Assembly (NCBI GenBank): GCA_937877535.1
Contig: CALFJF010000076.1
Coordinates: 1-25,819, forward strand
DNA length: 25,819 bases
From: an uncultured Treponema sp.
GTDB lineage: Bacteria; Spirochaetota; Spirochaetia; Treponematales; Treponemataceae
Reading direction: 5' to 3'
Shown: piece after piece, positions 1 to 4,968 of the stretch
How positions within the stretch are numbered: the first letter of the stretch is position 1
Layout of the letters: each line of letters starts with the position of its first letter
Position numbers and translations under genes: made by a program
Notes under the pieces: model-generated
The model's database searches: none
What the model was told of the DNA's origin: nothing
Seen by the model: the letters and a program-made list of their open reading frames with translations, nothing else

Positions 1-1
1 T

Positions 2-200
2 TTTGCCGATTTTGGCGAATGTACAAATGATATTTCGCCACCTTTGCCGATTTTGCCGAATGTATAAATGATATTTCGCCACCTTTGCCGATTTTGCCGA
101 ATGTATAAATGATATTTCGCCGCCTTTGCCGATTTTGCCGAATGTACAAATGATATTTCGCCGCTTTTGCCGCTTTTGGCGAACGTACAAATATTTTTTT
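2..200. repeat. 41-bp tandem repeat array, about 4.8 units
   Basis: Units start at 2, 43, 84, 125 and 166, an exact 41-bp period. Each contains TTTGCCGATTTTGCCGAATG followed by TATAAATGATATTTCGCC. Units differ by a few substitutions (TACAAA or TATAAA; CCACC or CCGCC), and the last is truncated in an AT-rich tract. There are no unique spacers, so it is not CRISPR. The array begins at the window edge and may continue outside. It lies 3' of the half-length hsdS gene. Confidence 0.93.
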
Positions 201-206
201 ATCGCC

Positions 207-245
207 GTCATGTTGAGGCGAAGCCGAAACATCTATGGATTCTTT
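207..245. repeat. Dispersed REP-like element, GTCATGTTGAG family
   Basis: The segment contains GTCATGTTGAGGCG and GCCGAAACATCTATGG followed by ATTCTT. The same words recur near 1374, 2567 and 3030, so this is one member of a dispersed family. This copy lacks the downstream arm (CAGAATGAC-like) seen in the longer copies. Confidence 0.6.
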
Positions 246-259
246 GCCGCGCAAGGCGG

Positions 260-913
260 TTAGGCGGGGAACATATTTTGCAGCATGTAACGCTTTGCTT
301 TTTTTAGCTCCTCGCACTTGCGCTGATGAAGGGTGATGAGGGTGTCGAGGGTAGAAAAAAACGCGCCGATTTTGGCTTGCTCGGCGTAGGATTTTGGATA
401 TTTTACAACAGTTTCACTCATCGCAGACTTTGAAATCGAAGTAACTTTTATTCCCTGCATTAAAGGCAAAAGTTGGTCGTGATATGAATTTGAATTCATA
501 TAAAATCCGAGATAAGCTTCCGCAAACTTTTGTTTTGGTCTTACAGGGATGGTGTGAAGCCCAGAAACTACGGGAATATGACCAATATTGCCGATTTCTG
601 TGCTTTTTCCGACTGTTTCATCTTCCGCCGTATCAGCAATTACGACGTCGCCATTTTGAAGTTTTGCTTGACTGTATTTTTCAGCAATTAAATCGTCTGT
701 AATAAAAGGCAATCGACAGTTTTGAATATCTGTATATTCGCTGAGTTTTATGAGAACATCGCCATAGTGAACATTGAGGGCTTTTCCATTTTGTTCATTC
801 AGTTCAGCCCTAGAAAGCGTATTATTTTTTAAGGATTCAAACACTTCTCCAAACTTCCGCTGTTCCCAATCGCCTGAAAATCCCTTGAATCTAATGTTCG
901 GTGTGTTGCCCAT
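260..913 (-). CDS. hsdS: Half-length type I restriction-modification specificity subunit (HsdS, one target-recognition domain)
   Basis: This encodes a DNA-recognition subunit of a type I restriction-modification enzyme. The 217-residue product starts with a typical HsdS entry (IRFKGFSGDWEQRKFGEVFE), has one target-recognition domain, and ends in the conserved helical spacer (AEQAKIGAFFSTLDTLITLH, then a Lys/Glu-rich helix to MLQNMFPA). Full HsdS proteins are about 400 residues with two such halves, so this is a half subunit. It could dimerise to recognise a symmetric site, or be an orphan cassette for exchange with another hsdS. No hsdM or hsdR is visible, although the downstream flank lies outside the window. 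The ATG start is supported by AAGGAG 9 nt upstream. Confidence in the family is high; whether it is active is unknown. Confidence 0.85.
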   Translation of the reverse strand: MGNTPNIRFKGFSGDWEQRKFGEVFESLKNNTLSRAELNEQNGKALNVHYGDVLIKLSEYTDIQNCRLPFITDDLIAEKYSQAKLQNGDVVIADTAEDETVGKSTEIGNIGHIPVVSGLHTIPVRPKQKFAEAYLGFYMNSNSYHDQLLPLMQGIKVTSISKSAMSETVVKYPKSYAEQAKIGAFFSTLDTLITLHQRKCEELKKAKRYMLQNMFPA

Positions 914-932
914 TTTGCTCGCTCCTTGACAC

Positions 933-961
933 AGTATAGCACATAATCCGCCGTGCGGAAA
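933..961 (-). promoter_or_regulatory. Possible hsdS promoter with extended -10
   Basis: Reading on the minus strand, TGCTATACT (extended -10, TATACT at 938-933) lies about 20 bp before the hsdS start. The matching -35 position holds TTTCCG (961-956), which is weak. The extended -10 is the main support. Confidence 0.4.
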
Positions 962-974
962 ATGCCTTTCATGG

Positions 975-994
975 CAAGGCTCTTAAGAGCCTTG
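975..994. repeat. Perfect CTTAAG-centred palindrome (type A) upstream of toxin cassette 1
   Basis: A 20-bp perfect palindrome with core GGCTCTTAAGAGCC. It ends 12 bp before the -35 box of toxin promoter 1. A second copy of the same core is at 2511-2532, before cassette 2. Confidence 0.85.
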
Positions 995-1006
995 TTTCCT
1001 TCCGCC

Positions 1007-1035
1007 TTGCCGTTCCTGCTGATTTCGTGTACTAT
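1007..1035 (+). promoter_or_regulatory. Promoter of toxin-like gene 1
   Basis: TTGCCG, 17-bp spacer, TACTAT, with TG just before the -10. The predicted start is near 1042, giving a leader of about 63 nt. The same layout (TTGCAG, 17 bp, TATCAT) recurs at cassette 2, which strengthens both calls. Confidence 0.7.
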
Positions 1036-1104
1036 GCAGAAAGTGGGACGCTTGCAATGTGCGGCGGCTTGCCTCCGATTTTTCGCGAATGAAGGAGGCT
1101 GTCT

Positions 1105-1185
1105 ATGACAGGATACGAAAAAGCGATGCTTTTGCTCGCTGTTCTCGCGATTGTAATAGACCTGCTCACCTTCCTGTTAAAATAG
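1105..1185 (+). CDS. 26-residue hydrophobic toxin-like peptide (type I TA, holin-like toxin type), copy 1
   Basis: The peptide begins MTGYEKAMLLL and ends LLTFLLK: a short polar start, one hydrophobic helix and a terminal Lys. This matches the Hol_Tox/Fst/TxpA-like small membrane toxins of type I systems (typical opening M-x-x-Y-E, then a membrane helix). A strong Shine-Dalgarno (GAAGGAGG) lies 6 nt before the ATG. The 5' leader contains GCCTCC (1071-1076), which can pair with GGAGGC of the Shine-Dalgarno (1094-1099) and would sequester it. A bidirectional terminator and a convergent promoter follow, as in type I loci. Copy 2 at 2770-2850 is the same length with 15 of 26 residues identical and mostly conservative changes. 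Toxicity is inferred. Confidence 0.75.
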   Translation: MTGYEKAMLLLAVLAIVIDLLTFLLK

Positions 1186-1194
1186 GATAAGAGC

Positions 1195-1287
1195 ATAAAA
1201 AAGCCCGCCCTACAGTGTACCAGACTCTGGGCGGGTTTACAAAAACTTGCTTTACGGAGGCGGTCGCTCTTTTGCAAGCGTCCCCGT
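1195..1287 (-). ncRNA. Predicted antisense antitoxin RNA, cassette 1
   Basis: A minus-strand RNA of about 93 nt is predicted from the promoter at 1294-1322 to the T-run of the shared hairpin. Its 3' half is complementary to the 3' end of the toxin mRNA (about 1197-1240). Its 5' part reads GGGACGCTTGCAA then CCGCCTCCG. The GCCTCC word is complementary to the toxin Shine-Dalgarno, so translation block in trans is plausible. The size and convergent layout resemble RNA II of the Enterococcus par/Fst locus. Confidence 0.68.
1197..1240. terminator. Bidirectional terminator shared by toxin and antitoxin RNAs, cassette 1
   Basis: The stem is CCCGCCC (1204-1210) with GGGCGGG (1229-1235) around an 18-nt loop. 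An A-run (1197-1202) gives a T-run for the minus strand; the plus strand has TTT after the stem. It is placed exactly between the convergent promoters. Confidence 0.85.
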
Positions 1288-1293
1288 TTTTTT

Positions 1294-1322
1294 AATATAC
1301 ACCGCGATTGCGCTTTCGTCAA
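1294..1322 (-). promoter_or_regulatory. Antitoxin RNA promoter, cassette 1
   Basis: On the minus strand: TTGACG (1322-1317), 17-bp spacer, TATATT (1299-1294). This is closer to consensus than the toxin promoter, as expected if the antitoxin RNA is made in excess. No ORF with a ribosome binding site follows, which supports an untranslated RNA. Confidence 0.8.
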
Positions 1323-1334
1323 CTCTCTTCTTGG

Positions 1335-1354
1335 CAAGGGGCTTAAGCCCCTCG
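1335..1354. repeat. CTTAAG-centred palindrome (type B) behind antitoxin promoter 1
   Basis: The core AGGGGCTTAAGCCCCT (1337-1352) is a perfect palindrome. It lies 12-14 bp upstream of the antitoxin -35. The same type-B core sits at 3000-3019 and 25764-25785. Confidence 0.85.
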
Positions 1355-1373
1355 TTTTGTCGAAGCCACGCAC

Positions 1374-1455
1374 GTCATGTTGAGCGATGAGCGAAACATC
1401 TATGGATTCTTAGCAGAAACAAAGATTCTTCACACCATTCGTGTGCTCAGAATGG
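1374..1455. repeat. Dispersed REP-like long hairpin
   Basis: It contains CGTCATGTTGAGCG, GCGAAACATCT, AGATTCTTCAC and a closing GTGCTCAGAATGGCG. The ends (GTCAT.TTGAGC and GCTCAGAATGGC) are imperfect inverted copies. The same modules are at 2567-2652 and 3030-3103. Confidence 0.65.
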
Positions 1456-1490
1456 CGACCCGTCCGAAAGGAAAAAAAATCGCAGGTCTG

Positions 1491-1518
1491 TTGACAAAAT
1501 GCTTTTTTTTTGTATAGT
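1491..1518 (+). promoter_or_regulatory. Lipoprotein gene promoter
   Basis: TTGACA (1491-1496), 16-bp T-rich spacer, TATAGT (1513-1518). It lies about 50 bp ahead of the lipoprotein start codon. Confidence 0.75.
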
Positions 1519-1567
1519 ACACCAATTTTTGACAAAGCACGGGTTTTTCCTGTGCGAGGAGAATTTT

Positions 1568-2323
1568 ATGAAGGCACTATACAAGGCACTTTTGCTCGCG
1601 GCGGCCGCGACCTCCCTGTTCGCGCTCGCCTCCTGCTCGGACGATGACGATGAGGTCAACGAGTCAACCGACTATGGCGCAGCGGTGGCAATCGCTAAAA
1701 TCAAGGCTTCAAGCGAAACATACGCAGGCGTGAGCGATTTTTACTCGCTGACTTTTGATGATTTTTCAAATGAAACCAACGACCCGATTATCCTTCGAGA
1801 GGAGGACGCAAACGGAAATTACACCTATTCGATTGCAAGTGCAGATACTGTGACAAGCGATTGTTTTTCACAAGTGGGTATCGTCAAAGCAAAAGATGTC
1901 GCACTTTGGTCGTCAGAAAAATCTGGTATTCGCACATCATTTAACGATAAAACAAAAAAATTTAAAAAACTTGTGGCGAATCATCGTTGGATTTCCGAAC
2001 TGCCGACTTCTGGAACAATCGACTTACGTTTAGTCAAAGATTTTATCGCAGTCAAGGCGTCGGGAGCAGGCACGGTTTCTGCAAGCGTAACAAATTATTC
2101 CATAACGGTAGATACTGGCGTTGCCGCACTCGTTGATTCGACAGGAAAAATCTTGGATGCAGTAACACTGACGGCTAAGAGCGATACCGTAACACCTACG
2201 GCACAAACTTTAAGTGCAAGCGTTTCTTCAAGCGGCGTGTATATGCTCATCATTTCAAAAAATGAATCAGGCGGCGGCACCGTAAACATCAACAGTTTTA
2301 CATTTTCCGAAAGTAGGAACTGA
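1568..2323 (+). CDS. Putative surface lipoprotein of unknown function
   Basis: The start at 1568 is chosen because GAGGAG precedes the ATG and the product then opens with a lipoprotein signal (MKALYKALLLAAAATS..., lipobox LASC, Cys23) followed by an acidic SDDDDE stretch. The mature part, about 229 residues, is Ser/Thr/Val-rich with beta-type strands and ends GGGTVNINSFTFSE, a pattern of secreted beta-sandwich domains. I do not recognise a named family. The reading frame closes at 2321-2323, exactly where a second frame with a coding-like C-terminal segment begins (2313-2462). The gene may therefore be frameshifted, or fused to a remnant. It lies between the two toxin cassettes. Confidence 0.8.
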   Translation: MKALYKALLLAAAATSLFALASCSDDDDEVNESTDYGAAVAIAKIKASSETYAGVSDFYSLTFDDFSNETNDPIILREEDANGNYTYSIASADTVTSDCFSQVGIVKAKDVALWSSEKSGIRTSFNDKTKKFKKLVANHRWISELPTSGTIDLRLVKDFIAVKASGAGTVSASVTNYSITVDTGVAALVDSTGKILDAVTLTAKSDTVTPTAQTLSASVSSSGVYMLIISKNESGGGTVNINSFTFSESRN

Positions 2324-2462
2324 TTCAGGTACATACACGCAATCAGGAAACAGCATTACGTTTACGGGAAATATGGTAAAAAACGAAGTAGGCACAAGTT
2401 CTGACAACTGGAACACCGTCATTTGTTCAGGCGGTTTTTCAGGCACATTGAAACGACAATAA
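2313..2462 (+). pseudogene. C-terminal lipoprotein fragment in a shifted frame
   Basis: Reading from GTA at 2313 gives 49 codons beginning VGTDSGTYTQSGNSITFTG and ending GGFSGTLKRQ before TAA. The GTYTxSGNxITFTG pattern is typical of the last strands of lipocalin-like bacterial lipoproteins. It has no start codon or ribosome site of its own and continues directly from the upstream gene in another frame. It is either the frameshifted tail of that gene or the remnant of a lost neighbour. Confidence 0.6.
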
Positions 2463-2510
2463 CGTTTCCCACATTCCAAAGCCACACCCCAAACGGCGAG
2501 GCTTTTCTTG

Positions 2511-2532
2511 CCAAGGCTCTTAAGAGCCTTGG
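2511..2532. repeat. Perfect CTTAAG-centred palindrome (type A) before cassette 2
   Basis: A 22-bp perfect palindrome with core GGCTCTTAAGAGCC, the same core as at 975-994. Here it is separated from the toxin promoter by an inserted REP-like hairpin. Confidence 0.88.
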
Positions 2533-2566
2533 TTTCTCACGCACTTTTGTCAAAGCCACTCGCTGT

Positions 2567-2652
2567 CATGTTGCGGGCGAACTTTTCGTCATGGTGAGAG
2601 AATGCGAAACATCTCTTTGCACATGAGATTCTTCGCTACGCTCAGAATGACG
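2567..2652. repeat. Dispersed REP-like long hairpin
   Basis: It opens with GTCATGTTGCGGG, includes GCGAAACATCTCTTTGCAC and AGATTCTTCGC, and closes with GCTCAGAATGACG. The outer ends pair (GTCAT with ATGAC). It looks inserted between the type-A palindrome and toxin promoter 2. Confidence 0.65.
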
Positions 2653-2669
2653 TGGCTTTTTCTCCCGCC

Positions 2670-2698
2670 TTGCAGGTTCCGCGGTTTCCGTGTATCAT
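2670..2698 (+). promoter_or_regulatory. Promoter of toxin-like gene 2
   Basis: TTGCAG (2670-2675), 17-bp spacer ending TG, TATCAT (2693-2698). It has the same geometry as promoter 1 even though the surrounding bases differ. Confidence 0.7.
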
Positions 2699-2769
2699 GG
2701 CGAGCAGTGGGACGCTTGCGATTTGCGGCGGCTTTGCCTCCGATTTCTCGTGAATGAAGGAGGCTGCCT

Positions 2770-2850
2770 ATGACTGACTACGAAGTAGCGATGCTTGTCA
2801 TTGCGATTTGTACGCTCATTCTAGAGCTGCTCACCTTCCTGTTAAAATAA
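2770..2850 (+). CDS. 26-residue hydrophobic toxin-like peptide, copy 2
   Basis: The peptide begins MTDYEVAMLVIAICTL and ends LLTFLLK. It is the same length as copy 1, with M-T-x-Y-E, A-M-L and LLTFLLK conserved. Substitutions in the helix are almost all hydrophobic for hydrophobic, which suggests selection on the peptide. GAAGGAGG lies 6 nt before the ATG and could pair with GCCTCC at 2736-2741 in the leader. The layout with terminator and convergent antisense promoter is identical to copy 1. It is assigned to the Hol_Tox/Fst-like class by pattern only. Confidence 0.75.
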   Translation: MTDYEVAMLVIAICTLILELLTFLLK

Positions 2851-2860
2851 GGTTTAGAGC

Positions 2861-2951
2861 ATAAAAAAGCCCGCCCCATAGCTGACAACTTTCGGACGGG
2901 TTTTTACTAAAAACTCAACGGAGGCGGTCGCTCTTTTGCAAGCGTCCCCGT
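2861..2951 (-). ncRNA. Predicted antisense antitoxin RNA, cassette 2
   Basis: An RNA of about 91 nt is predicted from the promoter at 2958-2986 through the shared terminator. Its 5' third is identical to the cassette 1 antitoxin (GGGGACGCTTGCAAAAG, then ACCGCCTCCG), but the terminator loop differs. It overlaps the 3' end of toxin mRNA 2. Confidence 0.68.
2863..2905. terminator. Bidirectional terminator, cassette 2
   Basis: CCCGCCC (2870-2876) pairs with GGACGGG (2894-2900) with one mismatch. An A-run precedes it (2863-2868) and a T-run follows (2901-2905), so it can stop both convergent RNAs. Confidence 0.8.
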
Positions 2952-2957
2952 TTTTTT

Positions 2958-2986
2958 AATATACACCGCGATTGCGCTTTCGTCAA
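2958..2986 (-). promoter_or_regulatory. Antitoxin RNA promoter, cassette 2
   Basis: On the minus strand: TTGACG (2986-2981), 17-bp spacer, TATATT (2963-2958). It is identical to the cassette 1 antitoxin promoter, spacer included. Confidence 0.8.
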
Positions 2987-2999
2987 CTCTCTTTCTTGG

Positions 3000-3019
3000 C
3001 AAGGGGCTTAAGCCCCTTG
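3000..3019. repeat. CTTAAG-centred palindrome (type B) behind antitoxin promoter 2
   Basis: A 20-bp perfect palindrome with core GGGGCTTAAGCCCC, in the same position relative to the antitoxin promoter as at cassette 1. Confidence 0.88.
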
Positions 3020-3029
3020 TTTTCCCGCA

Positions 3030-3103
3030 TACCGTCATGTTGAGCGCACGCGAAACATCTCTTTGCACATAAGATTCTTCACATTCGTTCAAAATGACGG
3101 GTG
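3030..3103. repeat. Dispersed REP-like long hairpin
   Basis: It runs from CCGTCATGTTGAGCGC through GCGAAACATCTCTTTGCAC and AGATTCTTCAC to GTTCAAAATGACGG. The ends CCGTCAT and ATGACGG are perfect inverted repeats, which define the element edges. Confidence 0.72.
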
Positions 3104-3124
3104 AAGATTCTTCGTCGCGTCGAC

Positions 3125-3496
3125 CTATTCCTCGAAGTCGCAAATCGGAAGGTCGTCGGGGAGGAAGATGAGGAAGCGGCGGTACTTTTCAAGCCACTCG
3201 CCGCCTGAAACCCACATCGGGGCGGTCAAAAGCACGGAGAGCCACACGCCGTCCTTGCCGTTTTGGGTGTCCCGCCTAAGAACGTCGAGGACCGTAACCT
3301 TCATTCCGCCCTCATGGTTCAGCGTCCTGTACGCTGCGGGAGCGGAAGCGTCCGTCCCCGTCCAAAGGTCAAGCTCACCCAGAATCCTGAACGACGACAT
3401 CGCCCGTATGCGCCCGTGGTCGCCGTCCGCGCATTGTGCTTGGAGGGCGAGCGGCGCGAGCAGGAAAATGATGAGTGACGCGAGGATTTTTTTCAT
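3125..3496 (-). CDS. Small exported protein of unknown function
   Basis: A product of 123 residues starts at 3496 with a clear signal peptide (MKKILASLIIFLLAPLALQA) followed by QC at the likely cleavage region. Cleavage by signal peptidase I is more likely than lipidation, because Gln at -1 is unusual for a lipobox. The mature part has a beta-rich stretch with GVWLSVLLTAPMWVSGGEW, then a basic segment KYRRFLIFLPDD and an acidic end CDFEE. It resembles small SH3-like periplasmic proteins, but I cannot name the family. The frame is open about 69 codons further upstream, without a good start; no strong ribosome site is visible at either point. A candidate promoter lies at 3653-3681. Confidence 0.65.
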   Translation of the reverse strand: MKKILASLIIFLLAPLALQAQCADGDHGRIRAMSSFRILGELDLWTGTDASAPAAYRTLNHEGGMKVTVLDVLRRDTQNGKDGVWLSVLLTAPMWVSGGEWLEKYRRFLIFLPDDLPICDFEE

Positions 3497-3652
3497 GCAG
3501 AGGGCGCAGTTTTTGACGAGCCATTGGAGTCGATTTTTTCTCACCAATGTCAGCCTCTGATTTTTGCAGATTTTTCCGAAAATCGAAAGGAAGCGACCGT
3601 CAGAAACGCCGATTTTCCGTGTGGCGCGGTATGTTCCATAAATCATAGTTTT

Positions 3653-3681
3653 AGGATATTCGATGCAGATTTCCGCGTCAA
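3653..3681 (-). promoter_or_regulatory. Candidate promoter for the exported protein gene
   Basis: On the minus strand: TTGACG (3681-3676), 17-bp spacer, TATCCT (3658-3653). It would give a leader of roughly 150 nt. It lies just after the stop of the CsgG-like gene. Confidence 0.45.
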
Positions 3682-3700
3682 TCCGCGCGTTGTGCGCCAC

Positions 3701-4485
3701 CTACTGCCTGACGAACACCACGCGGACGAGCCTGCCGCCCGCGCCGAGCGGGAGGTTCATCGAAACGCTCGTTTCCCCGTCGTCCAAAGCGTAGACCGCA
3801 GCCCAGTTCATGGTTTTGAGCCGCGCGATGTCGGTCTTGAAACGGGCGTTGATGTGAAGAATGTCGTCCAATCGCTCCAAGTGCCTTTTGCCGTGAGCGG
3901 AGAGCCGAAGTCACCGTCGGGAGTGACGCGCACCGTACATCTGCCCTTTTTCTCAAAAGTGATTTCGTACTCGTCGGAAAACTCGCCGTTCTGCACCGCG
4001 CCCGTCCACGTTCCCGTGAACCGCTCTGGAACTGGAATCGCCGACACGAGATTCCGCACGAAGTCGGGCAACTTGCGGTTGAATTCGCTCCAAGTGTCGC
4101 AGGTCATCTTGGTGGAATAGAGGATTTTCGCCGTCTCCACTTCGATTGTCCGAGCCGTCACCGTAAGCGTTCCCGCGAACACATCCGCTCTCCCCACAAT
4201 CACCGCGTCCGCTCCGACCATCTTTCCGAGCGACTTTGCCGTGGCGGGGTTAGTATAGGGCTTCACATGGAATTTCATCTCGCCCGTCACCTTGTCGATG
4301 AGCTTCCGCTCCACCACCGTAATGTGCGGCAAGCCCACCAGTTCGTCCGTGAGCAAGTCGCTCATCGTGCCAGTACGCTCCTCGATGCAGAAATTGTCCG
4401 ACTCAAAGCCGAGCACCGCCACCGTCTGCGCGAACGCCCCCACCGCAAGCAGGGCGGCAAACGCGAAAGAAATCAGTTTTTTCAT
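3701..4485 (-). pseudogene. CsgG-domain exported protein with a C-terminal lipocalin-like domain, frameshifted
   Basis: The product starts at 4485 (GGAGGAAATTGT before ATG) with a signal peptide ending VGAFAQ. A CsgG-type domain follows (QTVAVLGFES, TDELVGLPHITVVERKLIDK, LGKMVGADAVIVGRADV, typical Rossmann-like repeats), as in outer-membrane assembly or LpoB-like proteins. After FTGTWTGAVQNGEFSDEYEI a beta-domain begins. The reading frame ends at 3808, but another frame carries the expected continuation from about 3875: DDILHINARFKTDIARLKTM, then NWAAVYALDDGETSVSMNLP to VVFVRQ with TAG at 3701-3703. The join lies at 3860-3880, near GGAGCGATTGGACGAC. It is either a one-base indel in the genome or a sequencing error. 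Confidence 0.75.
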
Positions 4486-4512
4486 ACAATTTCCTCCAAA
4501 AGTAAAACCAGC

Positions 4513-4537
4513 GGTGGTTGAGCCTGTCGAAACCACC
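4513..4537. repeat. Dispersed palindrome, GGTGGTTGAGC family (single copy)
   Basis: GGTGGTT and AACCACC form 7-bp arms around GAGCCTGTCGA. The same element occurs in pairs inside clpB (6613-6667, 7317-7378), after the aldolase gene, and once near 25632. Here it lies just upstream of the CsgG-like gene. Confidence 0.8.
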
Positions 4538-4630
4538 AATTCTCTTTAGTGTCTTTTCGACCATGCTCAATGACCACACAATCTATATCAGCCGAAAACG
4601 GCGTGAATCCAACGCAGAGCCATGTTCCGC

Positions 4631-4659
4631 TTGTTTGCTCCACCGTGCCATGCTATAAT
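4631..4659 (+). promoter_or_regulatory. Promoter of the UPF0175/PIN operon
   Basis: TTGTTT (4631-4636), 17-bp spacer, TATAAT (4654-4659), with TGC giving an extended -10. The ribosome site AAGGAG follows at a leader of about 15 nt. Confidence 0.75.
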
Positions 4660-4680
4660 CACAAGCAAGGAGAACGAACT

Positions 4681-4968
4681 ATGGAAACAACGCAAATCAC
4701 TGTGACCATTCCAAAAGATGCGGCTCGCTACATCAATCCCGACGACCTCCGCACCAAGTTGATGATGCTGTACCCCGCCGTTGCCAACATGAAAATCTCG
4801 CGCGGACGGGCGGGAGAACTGCTCGGTATCAGAAAACTTGACACGCTCGATATGCTTGAGCGCATGGATATTCCCTACATCACGCAGACATGGGAAGAAG
4901 TCCAAAAAGACATCGCCGACTGCGAAGCCGCAATGCAAAACGCCCATGCAAATGCGGCAAACGCATGA
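4681..4968 (+). CDS. UPF0175-family antitoxin-like protein
   Basis: This 95-residue protein has the UPF0175 core ISRGRAGELLGIRKLDTLDM followed by LERMDIPYI, a small helix-turn-helix-like module. UPF0175 genes commonly precede DUF3368 PIN-domain genes as putative antitoxins. Here the stop overlaps the next start (ATGA at 4965-4968), the usual coupling in such pairs. The N-terminus is MTIPKD-like beta-strand (ITVTIPKDAARYI), consistent with a dimerising antitoxin. The ATG at 4681 is supported by AAGGAG 8 nt upstream and by a strong promoter at 4631-4659. The gene is intact although its partner is frameshifted. Confidence 0.85.
   Translation: METTQITVTIPKDAARYINPDDLRTKLMMLYPAVANMKISRGRAGELLGIRKLDTLDMLERMDIPYITQTWEEVQKDIADCEAAMQNAHANAANA

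Larger units (their letters stand above)
2463..2669. other. Non-coding repeat-filled gap upstream of cassette 2
   Basis: I see no credible gene between the lipoprotein fragment and toxin promoter 2. The stretch holds the type-A palindrome (2511-2532) and a long REP-like hairpin (2567-2652), each listed separately. Confidence 0.6.

Noticed and set aside
1..200. Possible CRISPR array at the left end
   Set aside because: The whole 41-bp unit repeats with no unique spacers, so it is a plain tandem repeat.
3497..3700. Upstream extension of the exported protein gene (open frame to 3700)
   Set aside because: The signal peptide begins only at 3496, and the extension has no ribosome site or recognisable domain.
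3524..4120. Long plus-strand open frame of about 198 codons
   Set aside because: It lies antisense to the CsgG-like gene with its signal peptide and ribosome site, and shows no recognisable motifs.
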